The notes: generated by a model from the letters alone, not told the origin. Shown: positions 17,055 to 25,834, counted from the stretch's first letter. The stretch is DNA of 64,000 nt from an uncultured SAR86 cluster bacterium (GCA_902605165.1 CACLBJ010000001.1:124001-188000), one strand, 5' to 3'. Numbers and translations are program-made.

Positions 17055-18299
17055 ATGAAAAAACTATTACTTATACAAATCACAATCCTTATGTCCGCTT
17101 TTTCGTTTGCAAAGATTGAGGTGCTTGATCGAGTTGCAATTATTGTTGATGAAGGTGTTGTAATGGAGTCTCAAATTAGAGACCTAGTTCAAACCACAAA
17201 ATTGAGATCCATAGAACAAGGTATGCAGCTTCCTCCAACTGAGGCCCTGCTTGATGAAGTTCAAGAACAACTTATTATTCAAGAGCTTCAACTTCAAAGA
17301 GGAGAAGAGTTTGGAATAAGAATAAGTGATGGCGAACTAAATCAAACATTCATCACAATCGCTGCAAATAATGGTGTAAATATTGAACAATTTATAAGCG
17401 ATTATGAAGCTTCCGGCCAAAGCTATGAAAAATTAAGAGAAGAAATAAGAAGAGACATGATAATACAAAGAGTGCAAAGAGGAATTGTTAGTGGTTCTAT
17501 AAATATTACTGCACAGGAAATTGAGGGCTTTTTAGCTACAGAGGAAGCTATTGCTCAATTGACACCTGAATTACTTGTAAGACAAATACAAGTAAACTCT
17601 CTAGAAGCAGCTGAGACTATCCTATTAAGGCTCGAAGAGGGAGTAGATTTTGAAACTCTTGTTGAAGAAAACTCAATAAATCAAAATAAATCACAGGGTG
17701 GCTTCATGCCTTGGAGGAAAATTAATGAAATGCCTTCAGTTTTCGCTGATGCAATAAGGAATCAGTCACTTGGATTCGTTTCAAAGCCCATAAAGACAGG
17801 ATCAGGATTCCACCTTCTTAAGCTTGAAGAAAAAAGAGGTCCGCTTGTAAAGTTTGAAGAGCAATGGGAGACAAGACATGTTTTATTGATACCCTCAGCT
17901 ATAAGAGATGTAGATGCCACAAAGGCAGAAGCAGAAGTTTTACGAGAACGTGTTCTTGCAGGCGAAGACTTCGCATTGATTGCTGAAGAATTTTCTGAAG
18001 ATCCTGGCTCCGGCTCAAATGGTGGAAATCTTGAATGGCTCCCAAAGGGTGCCACAGTAGGTGAATTTGAGAATGTTATGTTGAACTCTGAAATCAATGA
18101 AGTATCAGAGGTTTTTGAGTCTCAATATGGATTTCATTTTCTTGAGGTTACAGGCAAAAGAGTTGAAGATGTAACAGACTATCAAATTGAAGAACGTGCA
18201 TATTCAGTTCTGTTTTCAAGAAAATATGATGAAGAGCTTGAAAACACTCTCAGGTCAATGAGAGCAGAGGCTTTTGTTGAGTTTAAAGATCTAGATTGA
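17055..18299 (+). CDS. surA: periplasmic chaperone and peptidyl-prolyl isomerase SurA
   Basis: A 414-residue protein with signal peptide MKKLLLIQITILMSAFSFA. The SurA N-terminal chaperone domain contains LDRVAIIVDEGVVMESQI. Two parvulin domains follow, the first around residues 170-260 (QGGFMPWRKINEMP, GSGFHLLKLEEKRG) and the second around 270-375 (RHVLLIP, FSEDPGSGSNGGNLEWL, GFHFLEVTGKR). It escorts unfolded outer-membrane proteins, including LptD, through the periplasm. It begins at the base after the lptD stop, and its TGA overlaps the TTG start of pdxA. Confidence 0.95.
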   Translation: MKKLLLIQITILMSAFSFAKIEVLDRVAIIVDEGVVMESQIRDLVQTTKLRSIEQGMQLPPTEALLDEVQEQLIIQELQLQRGEEFGIRISDGELNQTFITIAANNGVNIEQFISDYEASGQSYEKLREEIRRDMIIQRVQRGIVSGSINITAQEIEGFLATEEAIAQLTPELLVRQIQVNSLEAAETILLRLEEGVDFETLVEENSINQNKSQGGFMPWRKINEMPSVFADAIRNQSLGFVSKPIKTGSGFHLLKLEEKRGPLVKFEEQWETRHVLLIPSAIRDVDATKAEAEVLRERVLAGEDFALIAEEFSEDPGSGSNGGNLEWLPKGATVGEFENVMLNSEINEVSEVFESQYGFHFLEVTGKRVEDVTDYQIEERAYSVLFSRKYDEELENTLRSMRAEAFVEFKDLD

Positions 18300-19264
18300 A
18301 AACTATTATTTATTCTCCCGGTGACCCAGCAGGCATTGGACCAGACCTATTTTTAAGCCTTTTGAATGAAGATTTCTTTAGATTTATAAAAGCAAATGTG
18401 GTCTGTATAGGCGATCAAAAACTTTTTGCTTCCAGAGCAAAAGAATTAGGATACAGCTTCGAAATAAATACATTTTCTGATATCAATGATATAAATGAAA
18501 AAGTTGGATATCTTGAAATTATTGAGTGTCCTGACATTTCAAGCGGTAACCTAAATCCAATCAACTCTGAGTATGTAATAAAGAATCTTGATTTTGGAAT
18601 TGATGCGTGTTCGAAAAGTAAATATACAGGATTGGTAACTGGGCCAATAAGTAAAGAGAATATTGTTGAAGGAGGATATTCCTTCTCTGGTCATACTGAG
18701 AGAATAATGGAAAGGACTGGTAGTGATGATGTGCTAATGTTGCTTGCTTCAGAAAGATTAAAGGTCGCTTTGGCAACAACACATATGCCATTAAATAAGG
18801 TTTCAGAATCGATTACGACAGAACTTATAATTAATAAAGTAAAGATCTTAAATCAAGAGCTAAAATCAAAGTTCAATATTGAAAAACCTAAGATTTCTCT
18901 TCTAGGACTTAATCCGCATGCGGGTGAAGGCGGAAAACTGGGGAAGGAAGAAATTGAAATAATAATTCCTGCCGTAAAAGAGTTGAAAGCTTCTAATATT
19001 GATGTCTCTATGCCACTCTCTGCAGACACAGCATTCAATAAAAACCTTCTTGATGAAACAGATGCATATTTTGCTATGTACCATGATCAAGGACTTCCAG
19101 TGCTAAAAGCTTTAAGTTTTGGAGATTCAATTAATATAACTTTAGGTGTACCAATTATAAGAACTTCAGTTGATCATGGGGTTGCCTTAGATATTGCAGG
19201 AAAAGGTATTGCAAATAACTCCTCTTTGAAGAATGCCTTCTTTGCAGCTGATAACTTAATCTAA
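18296..19264 (+). CDS. pdxA: 4-hydroxythreonine-4-phosphate dehydrogenase PdxA
   Basis: A 322-residue enzyme of normal length. It begins KTIIYSPGDPAGIGPDLFL, then TGPISKENI, FSGHTERIMERTG, ATTHMPLNKV, LGLNPHAGEGG and MYHDQGLPVLKAL, which hold the zinc-binding histidines. It oxidises 4-phosphohydroxy-L-threonine in the DXP-dependent pyridoxal 5'-phosphate pathway. The start is TTG at 18296, overlapping the surA stop as TTGA. Its own stop overlaps the ATG of rsmA by one base. The PLP made here is needed by GcvP and the aminotransferase elsewhere in the window. Confidence 0.95.
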   Translation: MKTIIYSPGDPAGIGPDLFLSLLNEDFFRFIKANVVCIGDQKLFASRAKELGYSFEINTFSDINDINEKVGYLEIIECPDISSGNLNPINSEYVIKNLDFGIDACSKSKYTGLVTGPISKENIVEGGYSFSGHTERIMERTGSDDVLMLLASERLKVALATTHMPLNKVSESITTELIINKVKILNQELKSKFNIEKPKISLLGLNPHAGEGGKLGKEEIEIIIPAVKELKASNIDVSMPLSADTAFNKNLLDETDAYFAMYHDQGLPVLKALSFGDSINITLGVPIIRTSVDHGVALDIAGKGIANNSSLKNAFFAADNLI

Positions 19265-20010
19265 TGATTGATAGGTCATCTCGAAGGCGTTTTGGGCAAA
19301 ATTATCTAATAGATAAGTCTGTTATTTTTCAAATAGTGGATAAAATTAATCCCGGAATAGAAGATGACTTCATTGAGATTGGTCCTGGCCAAGGAGCAAT
19401 TACAAAAAGCATTAAAAATAATTCTAGAAATCTTACTCTTATAGAGATTGATAGCGAGAATGTTGCTTATTTAAAGAGCTCTCTTGGTAATGAAATTAAA
19501 ATATTTGAAGAGGATATTCTAAAAATTGATCTTAATTTTATAAAGAATAATGATAGAGTTATCGGCAACCTCCCCTACAACATTGCATCTCAAATAATAA
19601 TTAGATTTTTAGAATTGAATAAGAAAATTTTTGATATGCACTTTATGGTCCAAAAAGAAATGGCCGAAGTGATTACCTCAAGTCCAGGTAATAAAAGCTG
19701 GAATAAATTTGCTGTAAAAGTAGCTTTTTTTTATGAAACTGAAATATTGATGGACATATCCCCTGATGCATTTGATATAAAGCCTAAAGTTGATTCTTGT
19801 CTGGTAAGGTTCAAGCCAAAAAATAGTCAGGCTTTTGAAATAAAGAAACTATTTCAAGTTATTGATTTGTCTTTCCAGTCTAAAAGAAAAACTATATTCA
19901 ATAATTTAAAAAAACATAATATAAATTGGGAAAAGTTGAAGTTTGATAAAAATTTACGAGCTGAGCAGCTTAGCCTTGAAGACTTTTTAGAGATTTATAA
20001 AAATGCCTAG
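19264..20010 (+). CDS. rsmA: 16S rRNA dimethyladenosine transferase RsmA (KsgA)
   Basis: A 248-residue Rossmann methyltransferase. Signature motifs are RRRFGQNYLID at the N-terminus, the SAM loop FIEIGPGQGAIT, IGNLPYNIASQI (the NLPY catalytic motif) and MVQKEMAEVI. It dimethylates A1518 and A1519 in helix 45 of 16S rRNA, a late 30S quality check. At 248 residues it is somewhat shorter than the roughly 270 of E. coli. It sits in the classic surA-pdxA-ksgA order and its end overlaps apaH by 8 nt; the apaG gene usually between them is absent. Confidence 0.96.
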   Translation: MIDRSSRRRFGQNYLIDKSVIFQIVDKINPGIEDDFIEIGPGQGAITKSIKNNSRNLTLIEIDSENVAYLKSSLGNEIKIFEEDILKIDLNFIKNNDRVIGNLPYNIASQIIIRFLELNKKIFDMHFMVQKEMAEVITSSPGNKSWNKFAVKVAFFYETEILMDISPDAFDIKPKVDSCLVRFKPKNSQAFEIKKLFQVIDLSFQSKRKTIFNNLKKHNINWEKLKFDKNLRAEQLSLEDFLEIYKNA

Positions 20011-20800
20011 CTATGTCATTGGTGATGTCCAAGGATGTTTCGATGAGTTAATGCTCCTACTGGATAAAATAAATTTTGATTCAAATAATGATGAATTAAT
20101 TTTTGCAGGCGATCTTATAAATAGAGGTCCTAAATCTCTGGAGGTTCTTGAATTCTGCCTTGATAATAAGAAGTCAATTGAGGTTGTGCTTGGAAATCAT
20201 GATATTTATCTTCTTTACCTTATTCATCAAAATAAAAAAAACTATCAGCTCGCTCCTATTCTTGAATCTAAAAATAGAAAGAAGTTTTTTAGGTGGCTAA
20301 TTGAAAAACCCTTAATGCTTGAAAGAAAAAATAATAAAAATGAAAAATTTATTATTTCACATGCTGGGATTCCTCATATTTGGGATTTAGAGGATGCTCG
20401 AAAACTCAATGAGGAGTACTTAAAAGCTATAAAAAAGAATCCCGGTGGTGTCTTTAGGAATATGTGGGGAGATCATCCTGATCTATGGTCTGAAAGTTTG
20501 AGAGGTTTTAGCAGAATAAGAGTAATAATAAATTACTTTACAAGAATGCGGCTAATCACTCAAAAAGGTGAGCTTGACCTCAAAACTAAGGTCTCTTCTA
20601 AAAATAGTAAATATAAACCTTGGTTTAAATTTATAAAAAATGAAAAGGATAACTATCAGCTATTTGGTCATTGGGCGGCTCTGAAAGGTAAAACAAATAA
20701 AAGAAATGTTGTCGGTCTTGATGCGGGGTGTGTCTGGGGCGGACATTTGAAAGCGATAAGGATTAATGACCGAAAAATCTTTAAAATAAAGTCATTATGA
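20003..20800 (+). CDS. apaH: bis(5'-nucleosyl)-tetraphosphatase, symmetrical (ApaH)
   Basis: A 265-residue metallophosphatase. The PPP-family metal motifs are visible as YVIGDVQGCFDELMLLLD, GDLINRGP, VLGNHDIYLL and IISHAGIPH, with FGHWAALKGK and GLDAGCVWGG near the end. ApaH hydrolyses Ap4A to two ADP and in bacteria also removes Np4-type caps from RNA 5' ends, overlapping in role with RppH at 60.9 kb. It overlaps rsmA by 8 nt and cca by 4 nt, so it belongs to the lptD-cca operon. The length is close to the usual 275-280. Confidence 0.95.
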   Translation: MPSYVIGDVQGCFDELMLLLDKINFDSNNDELIFAGDLINRGPKSLEVLEFCLDNKKSIEVVLGNHDIYLLYLIHQNKKNYQLAPILESKNRKKFFRWLIEKPLMLERKNNKNEKFIISHAGIPHIWDLEDARKLNEEYLKAIKKNPGGVFRNMWGDHPDLWSESLRGFSRIRVIINYFTRMRLITQKGELDLKTKVSSKNSKYKPWFKFIKNEKDNYQLFGHWAALKGKTNKRNVVGLDAGCVWGGHLKAIRINDRKIFKIKSL

Positions 20801-21816
20801 AAATATTTCAGGTTGGTGGATCCGTTAGGGACGAGATTCTAGGCGTAGAAGCAAATGATAAGGATTGGATTGTAGTTGGTTCATCACCAGAGAAAATGAT
20901 TGCCAAGGGTTTCAAACCTATCGGTAAAGATTTTCCTGTCTTCCTGCATCCTAATTCTAATGAAGAATATGCTCTTGCAAGAACTGAAAGAAAGTCGGGA
21001 AAGGGTTATAAAGGTTTTACATTTTACTATGATGAGACAGTGACTCTTGAAGAAGACCTTAAGAGACGCGACTTCACTATTAATTCTATAGCAAAGGATG
21101 AAAATGGAAGTCTACTAGACCCACATGGTGGTCTTGAAGATTTAAAAAATAGAATTTTCAGACAAACCTCGGAATCTTTTTCTGAGGATCCCCTGCGATC
21201 AATAAGATATGCAAAGTTTAAAACATATCCTCATTTGGCTGATTTTGCTCTGGACAAGATCACTGAGGAAAGTATTAAAAATATCGGTAAATCGAATGAA
21301 TTAAATCATTTATCTGCTGACAGAATTTGGATGGAACTAAGAACTGCATTATCTTCACCAAAATCTGCGAACTTTTTTTCATCTCTTGTTTCATTAGGCT
21401 TAACTGATCCATGGTTTTCTAAAATAAGCTCATTTGATATAGATGAGAGTAATTCACCCCAATTAAAATGGATCGAACTAGAACTTCAAAATAATTTTTC
21501 GCTGCACAAATCTCTAGAGCTTCCCAAAGAATTTATAGATCTTACAAATTTATCTTTTCAGCTTGCTGCTGTTGATATTGAAGAAAATCAGGAAAATCTT
21601 ATCGATAAGTTAGAAAAAATAAATTTTCATAGAAATCAAAAAGAAGTTGAAGAAATAACAAAACTCAAATTTTTTGAGAACAAAAGAGATTATTTAATAA
21701 AATTGAAAGATAATATCCTATCTAAAGATTTTTCTATTTTAGGTGAAGCTCCTAAAAAAGATATGATAAAAATGAAAAAAGATCTCTATATAGAATCAAT
21801 AAAGGAATCTAAATGA
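20797..21816 (+). CDS. cca: CCA-adding tRNA nucleotidyltransferase
   Basis: A 339-residue class II nucleotidyltransferase. It opens MKIFQVGGSVRDEILG, then ANDKDWIVVG with the catalytic acidic pair, ALARTERKSGKGYKGF, RRDFTINSIA and DPLRSIRYAKF. It builds or repairs the 3' CCA of tRNAs. The E. coli enzyme has about 412 residues with a C-terminal HD phosphohydrolase domain; no HD domain is visible here, so this is the shorter form. The tRNA-Phe gene at 43.7 kb encodes its own CCA. The ATG overlaps the apaH stop and its stop overlaps the following gene, each by 4 nt. Confidence 0.93.
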   Translation: MKIFQVGGSVRDEILGVEANDKDWIVVGSSPEKMIAKGFKPIGKDFPVFLHPNSNEEYALARTERKSGKGYKGFTFYYDETVTLEEDLKRRDFTINSIAKDENGSLLDPHGGLEDLKNRIFRQTSESFSEDPLRSIRYAKFKTYPHLADFALDKITEESIKNIGKSNELNHLSADRIWMELRTALSSPKSANFFSSLVSLGLTDPWFSKISSFDIDESNSPQLKWIELELQNNFSLHKSLELPKEFIDLTNLSFQLAAVDIEENQENLIDKLEKINFHRNQKEVEEITKLKFFENKRDYLIKLKDNILSKDFSILGEAPKKDMIKMKKDLYIESIKESK

Positions 21817-22541
21817 AAAAAACAATCTTAGTAACGGGTGCAGCAGTTAGAATTGGTAGAGAAATTGCGTTAACTTTTGCTAAAGATGGCTGGAACATAA
21901 TAATTCATTGCAATAGTTCAACTGAAAAAGCAGAAGCTTTAGCAAAAGAAATTGAGGAAAACTTTGATTCATCTGCAAAGGTTGTTCAAGCTAATCTTGA
22001 TAAAGACGATCATGTTGAAAGAATGATTGATGATGTAAAAAGTTGTTTTGGATCATTGGATGCAATCGTAAATAATGCTTCCTCTTTCTATCCAACTCCT
22101 ATTGGAGATTTAACTCTCAAAGACTGGGATCAACTCATTGGTAGTAATCTAAAAGGTCCCCTCTTCCTAATTAATGGATTAATTGATCTATTGAAAGAAT
22201 CAAAAGGTGTAATTATAAATATGACTGATATGAATGTTGGCAGAGGTTTAGCAAAGTTTTCAATCTATACAGCTGCAAAAGGAGGTCTTTTGGCGGCGAC
22301 TAAGGTCTTAGCAAGAGAGCTCGCACCTGATATAAGAGTTAATGCTGTTGCTCCGGGAGCAATCTTAGAACCACCTGGATCTTCTTGGAGTGAAGAAGTA
22401 AGAAATAAAATCCTTTCTGCCATTCCTCTTGGGAGATTGGGAACTGAAAAAGATATCGCCGGAACGGTAAAGTTTTTAGTGGATTCTGAATATATAACCG
22501 GTCAAGCTATTAATGTAGACGGCGGCAGATCGTTGTCATGA
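21813..22541 (+). CDS. pteridine reductase / FolM-like short-chain dehydrogenase
   Basis: A 242-residue SDR with LVTGAAVRIGREIALTF (a TGxxxRIG cofactor loop favouring NADPH), AIVNNASSFYPTPIGD, MTDMNVGRGL and IYTAAKGGLLAATKVL containing the Y-x3-K pair. The sequence NNASSFYPTP, and the Asp in place of catalytic Ser near MTDM, are characteristic of pteridine reductases and dihydromonapterin reductase FolM. It would reduce dihydrobiopterin- or folate-like compounds. It sits between cca and the downstream folate genes folK-folB, where such reductases often lie. Start and end each overlap a neighbour by 4 nt. Confidence 0.85.
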   Translation: MKKTILVTGAAVRIGREIALTFAKDGWNIIIHCNSSTEKAEALAKEIEENFDSSAKVVQANLDKDDHVERMIDDVKSCFGSLDAIVNNASSFYPTPIGDLTLKDWDQLIGSNLKGPLFLINGLIDLLKESKGVIINMTDMNVGRGLAKFSIYTAAKGGLLAATKVLARELAPDIRVNAVAPGAILEPPGSSWSEEVRNKILSAIPLGRLGTEKDIAGTVKFLVDSEYITGQAINVDGGRSLS

Positions 22542-23596
22542 CAGAAGAGTTTCAGCTTAATGATGATATTTATACTGGAACAAAGGAAGTTTCTGAAAAC
22601 CTAAAATTTGAGTCTAAACTTCTGCAAGAGTGGATTAATGACAACGTTAAAGACTCTGGCAATATAGAAAAAATTGAGCAATTTAAGGGTGGTCAGTCAA
22701 ATCCAACATATAAGATTTCGACTGAAAATAATGCTTATGTTTTAAGAAGAAAGCCACCTGGTAAGCTTTTACCAAAAGCCCATGCAGTTGATAGAGAGTA
22801 TAAAGTTATAACTGCATTATATGAAACTGATGTACCTGTTCCTAAAACTTATGGCCTTTGTGAAGATGATTCAGTTGTAGGAACTCCATTTTTTTTAATG
22901 GAGTGCGTTGATGGAACGGTTTATTGGGATCATATGCTACCAAAATGCTCTCCCGAGGAAAGAGAACTAATTTATAAAAATAAAAATAAGGTTATAGCCA
23001 GCCTTCACAGTGTTGATTACAAAGAAGTTGGTCTTGAGGATTATGGAAAGTCAGGTAACTATGTTGCTCGACAAGTTAATACTTGGACAAAACAATATCT
23101 TGCCTCTGAAACTGAAAATATAGATGAGATGAATAAACTCATAGAGTGGTTACCTAAAAATATTCCGGAAGATGATGAAACATCAGTCGTTCATGGTGAC
23201 TTTAGATTGGATAATATGATTTATTCTAATTTTGATGTAGTTGGTGTTCTTGATTGGGAACTCTCAACATTGGGACACCCTATTGCAGACTTTTGCTATC
23301 ACTGTCTTACATGGAGAACCCTCCCGAATTTCCATGATCATGCAAAGTTGAAAGATTTAGGTATACCAAATGAGATGCAGTACAGAGACATGTATTCAGA
23401 ACAAACCGGTAAAGATTTATCTCAAGATTGGGAATTTTATATGGTTTATAGTCTATTTAAAGTTGCTGCCATTTGTCAGGGTATTCTTGGAAGAGTGAGA
23501 GATGGGACTGCAGCAAGCAAACATGCTGAAGAGAGAGGTATGAATGTTTTCCCTCTTTCAAAGGGTGCTTGGTCTATTGTCGAATCAAATTTTTAA
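22538..23596 (+). CDS. ACAD10/11-type phosphotransferase family protein
   Basis: A 352-residue kinase-fold protein of the aminoglycoside phosphotransferase group. The N-lobe shows FKGGQSNPTYKI and YVLRRKPPGKLLPKAHAVDR; the catalytic loop is VVHGDFRLDNMIY (H-G-D-x-R-x-D-N) and VLDWELSTLGHPIADF carries the metal Asp. The RRKPPGKLL and WELSTLGHP strings match the kinase part of ACAD10/ACAD11, which act on 4-hydroxyacyl-CoA in fatty-acid breakdown. No acyl-CoA dehydrogenase gene is next to it. It overlaps the reductase gene by 4 nt, and its stop abuts the convergent DUF6356 stop with no gap. Confidence 0.83.
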   Translation: MTEEFQLNDDIYTGTKEVSENLKFESKLLQEWINDNVKDSGNIEKIEQFKGGQSNPTYKISTENNAYVLRRKPPGKLLPKAHAVDREYKVITALYETDVPVPKTYGLCEDDSVVGTPFFLMECVDGTVYWDHMLPKCSPEERELIYKNKNKVIASLHSVDYKEVGLEDYGKSGNYVARQVNTWTKQYLASETENIDEMNKLIEWLPKNIPEDDETSVVHGDFRLDNMIYSNFDVVGVLDWELSTLGHPIADFCYHCLTWRTLPNFHDHAKLKDLGIPNEMQYRDMYSEQTGKDLSQDWEFYMVYSLFKVAAICQGILGRVRDGTAASKHAEERGMNVFPLSKGAWSIVESNF

Positions 23597-23815
23597 TTAA
23601 TCATCTGAATTCAATCTATTAACGTTCATCTTGTGAAGGTCATTAATAGTATCACTGGCTATTGTGGTAAGAATAAATGGAAAGATTGCATGCAATATTG
23701 CACCTATACCACCAATTAAAAGCCTGAATCCATAATAAAGGGCATCTTTTAAATGTTGAAAATACGATTTATTAATTGAACGAAGATGCTCAGTCAGAAA
23801 ACTCCCCTTTTTCAT
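23597..23815 (-). CDS. small membrane protein, DUF6356-like
   Basis: A 72-residue protein whose middle, YYGFRLLIGGIGAILHAIFP followed by FILTTIASDTI, forms one or two hydrophobic segments. The preceding SYFQHLKDALYYG and the FPF-x-TT-x-S pattern resemble the DUF6356 family of short alphaproteobacterial and gammaproteobacterial proteins, for which I know no function. It is a single gene convergent with the phosphotransferase gene (stops adjacent at 23596/23597), separated by 36 nt from folK downstream. It may be co-transcribed with folK-folB-tsaD only if transcription is antiparallel to gene order, so more likely it is independent. Confidence 0.65.
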   Translation of the reverse strand: MKKGSFLTEHLRSINKSYFQHLKDALYYGFRLLIGGIGAILHAIFPFILTTIASDTINDLHKMNVNRLNSDD

Positions 23816-23851
23816 AATATAAGTATAACAAGAAGTCTAGTTAACAAGTAT

Positions 23852-24226
23852 TCAGATTAATTCTTTTAGTGGCTCTGATACAAATAGATATTTTTTTATT
23901 TCATCACTCTCAAAAACTATTTCGTCTTTATCTATTTGCAGGACAATATCTATATCGAGCGTTCTTGCTGAAAACTTTGGGACATCCCTTTTTCTTCCAG
24001 AGGCATTTTCGATAGTCTTGAGTTCTTTATTAAGTGAGTCAAAATCAAGTTTTGAATCGCCAGCCAGAACAAGATTTAAAAAGTCATCCCCTTCAAAACC
24101 CTCTGCTTTAGTTGTATGAGTTGACGAAATAATTACATTCGAAAAAATCTTGCTAAGCTCTTTTATAGCAAAAGCTATATTCTTTTCTGCATTGATATTG
24201 CTTCCAAGCGAAAGGTAGTATTTCAT
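23852..24226 (-). CDS. folK: 6-hydroxymethyl-7,8-dihydropterin pyrophosphokinase FolK
   Basis: A 124-residue HPPK. It starts KYYLSLGSNINAEKNI, has DFLNLVLAGDSK and the key signature GRKRDVPKFSARTLDIDIVL, with the two Asp of DIDIV binding magnesium. It transfers pyrophosphate from ATP to 6-hydroxymethyl-dihydropterin in folate synthesis. It is shorter than the usual 155-165 residues: the C-terminal H-P-R-x-FVL-x-PL region is compressed to KKYLFVSEPLKELI, so the substrate-capping loop looks reduced. It overlaps folB by 4 nt in the order tsaD, folB, folK on the minus strand. Confidence 0.9.
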   Translation of the reverse strand: MKYYLSLGSNINAEKNIAFAIKELSKIFSNVIISSTHTTKAEGFEGDDFLNLVLAGDSKLDFDSLNKELKTIENASGRKRDVPKFSARTLDIDIVLQIDKDEIVFESDEIKKYLFVSEPLKELI

Positions 24227-24570
24227 CTATGAATAATAAGGCCGACATCTTTGGCGCCACGAAGTGCGCCTGGCTTAGAAACTCTAAGTTTAATTGATTT
24301 AACACCAAAGTCTCTTTTGACAAGTTCTGCAATATTTTCAGCGAGCGTTTCCTGGAGTTGGAATGATGAATCTTCAACAAATTTAATAACAGCTTTAGTA
24401 ATTGCTTTGTAGTCTGTCGTATCTTCAATGGCATCTGTCTCTGCAGCTTTTTTGCAATCGAATGGAAACTCCATATCAATAGAAACTTCTTGTTTGACTT
24501 TTCGCTCCCAATCAAAAATACCAATTATGGTTTTTATCCTTAGATCTTTTATGTAAATAATATCTTCCAT
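24223..24570 (-). CDS. folB: dihydroneopterin aldolase FolB
   Basis: A 115-residue T-fold protein of typical FolB size. It begins MEDIIYIKDLRIKTIIGIFD followed by WERKVKQEVSIDMEF, has TTDYKAITKAVIKFVE and ETLAENIAELV with the conserved Glu of the pterin pocket, and ends with the VRVSKPGALRGAK-like KLRVSKPGALRGAKDVGL. It cleaves dihydroneopterin to 6-hydroxymethyl-dihydropterin, the substrate of FolK encoded by the overlapping next gene. It directly follows tsaD (24571/24570), as in pseudomonads except that plsY is missing. Confidence 0.95.
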   Translation of the reverse strand: MEDIIYIKDLRIKTIIGIFDWERKVKQEVSIDMEFPFDCKKAAETDAIEDTTDYKAITKAVIKFVEDSSFQLQETLAENIAELVKRDFGVKSIKLRVSKPGALRGAKDVGLIIHR

Positions 24571-25560
24571 TTAAATCTCGCTTACCGGCCATCTGGCTCG
24601 AACATTAGAATTATAAATGTTTTTGCTTTCTGTTTTGAGTGAACCAAGATATGCAATCATTGCTGCGTTATCAGTGCAATGCTTAATTGAAGGATAAAAA
24701 ACTTTAAATCCTTCCTTCTCTTCTAGAATATCTAAAGCTGCTCTAATTTTTTTGTTTGCAGCTACACCACCAGCCATTATGAGGGATTTATTACCTGTTT
24801 GTTTCATTGCCTTCTTTATTTTTGTTGAAAGAACATCAATAACTGCTTCTTGGAAAGAGGCTGATATATTTGATCTCTCTCCATTTATATCTAAGTCTTT
24901 AGTTGCATATAAAACTGCTGTCTTTAGCCCGCTAAAACTTAAATTTAGATCATCTGAATGTTTCATAGGCCGCGGAAAATCATACTTCATTGGATCGCCA
25001 TTTTTTGCTGCCTCTTCTATATGGGGGCCTCCAGGATATGGCAACTGAAGTAGCTTTCCAACTTTATCAAATGCTTCTCCGACTGCATCATCTAAGGACT
25101 GACCAATAATCTTGTAATCCTCAAAATCTTTTACATCCACTATCAAGGAGTGACCTCCAGAGACAAGCAAAGAAGTAAATGGATACTGAATCTCAGGAAA
25201 GTCTAAAAAAGGTGACAAAAAGTGTGCCTCCAGATGATTCACAGGAATTAAAGGTTTATTTAAAGCAAATGCTAGGCCTTGCGCAAATGATTCTCCAACT
25301 ATTAGAGCACCTAATAATCCTGGTCCAGCAGTATATGCAATTCTATCTATGTCTTGAAAATCAGCTTCACCTATCCCATCATTAAAAACATCAATAATTT
25401 TTTCACAATGATCTCTTGAAGCTAGCTCAGGCACCACGCCACCATACTTTTTGTGCAAATCGATCTGGCTATAAACAGTCTCAGCAATAATTCCAGATGT
25501 TGAATCATACAGCGCTACTGCTGTCTCATCGCATGATGTTTCTATTCCTAATGTTTTCAT
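24571..25560 (-). CDS. tsaD: tRNA N6-threonylcarbamoyladenosine transferase TsaD
   Basis: A 329-residue ASKHA-fold protein of normal length. Motifs are LGIETSCDETAVALYD at the N-terminus, GPGLLGALIVG, the metal-binding NHLEAHFLSPF, LVSGGHSLIVDV, GPHIEEAAKNGDP, LIMAGGVAANKKIR and YPSIKHCTDNAAMIAYLG. It transfers the threonylcarbamoyl group from TC-AMP to A37 of ANN-decoding tRNAs, with TsaB and TsaE encoded elsewhere. It is divergent from rpsU across 52 nt, a conserved arrangement in gammaproteobacteria, and is followed without a gap by folB. Confidence 0.97.
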   Translation of the reverse strand: MKTLGIETSCDETAVALYDSTSGIIAETVYSQIDLHKKYGGVVPELASRDHCEKIIDVFNDGIGEADFQDIDRIAYTAGPGLLGALIVGESFAQGLAFALNKPLIPVNHLEAHFLSPFLDFPEIQYPFTSLLVSGGHSLIVDVKDFEDYKIIGQSLDDAVGEAFDKVGKLLQLPYPGGPHIEEAAKNGDPMKYDFPRPMKHSDDLNLSFSGLKTAVLYATKDLDINGERSNISASFQEAVIDVLSTKIKKAMKQTGNKSLIMAGGVAANKKIRAALDILEEKEGFKVFYPSIKHCTDNAAMIAYLGSLKTESKNIYNSNVRARWPVSEI

Positions 25561-25570
25561 AAAAAATTGT

Positions 25571-25599
25571 TTTGCAAATATCTACAGAAAAGCATAAAC
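25571..25599 (+). promoter_or_regulatory. candidate sigma70 promoter for rpsU-yqeY
   Basis: TTGCAA at 25571-25576 and TAAACT at 25594-25599 are separated by 17 nt and each match four of six consensus bases. They lie in the 52-nt gap between divergent tsaD and rpsU, placing a transcription start a few bases before the rpsU ATG at 25613. In such AT-rich DNA this could be chance. Confidence 0.35.
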
Positions 25600-25612
25600 T
25601 ACGTTTCAAATT

Positions 25613-25831
25613 ATGCCTTCAATAATAATAAAAGACACGGAACATTTCGATATTGGCCTTCGAAAATTCAAGCGTGCCTGCGAAAAAGCAGCAATTATTC
25701 CTGATATCAGAAAGAAAGAGTTTTACGAAAAACCTACTGAGATGAAAAAAAGGAAGATGGCGGCTGCTAAGAAAAGAGCAAGAAAGACCAATAGAATTAA
25801 TAACTTTGCTAGGCAAAGATCCTACAGATAA
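25613..25831 (+). CDS. rpsU: 30S ribosomal protein bS21
   Basis: A 72-residue, highly basic protein matching S21 (71 residues in E. coli). It has DIGLRKFKRACEKA, KKEFYEKPTEMKKRKMAAAK and a C-terminal arginine-rich tail ending FARQRSYR. S21 binds near the anti-Shine-Dalgarno region of 16S rRNA and helps initiation on SD-containing messages. yqeY follows after 3 nt. In most gammaproteobacteria rpsU heads a macromolecular synthesis operon with dnaG and rpoD; here those two are not downstream. Confidence 0.96.
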   Translation: MPSIIIKDTEHFDIGLRKFKRACEKAAIIPDIRKKEFYEKPTEMKKRKMAAAKKRARKTNRINNFARQRSYR

Positions 25832-25834
25832 AGC

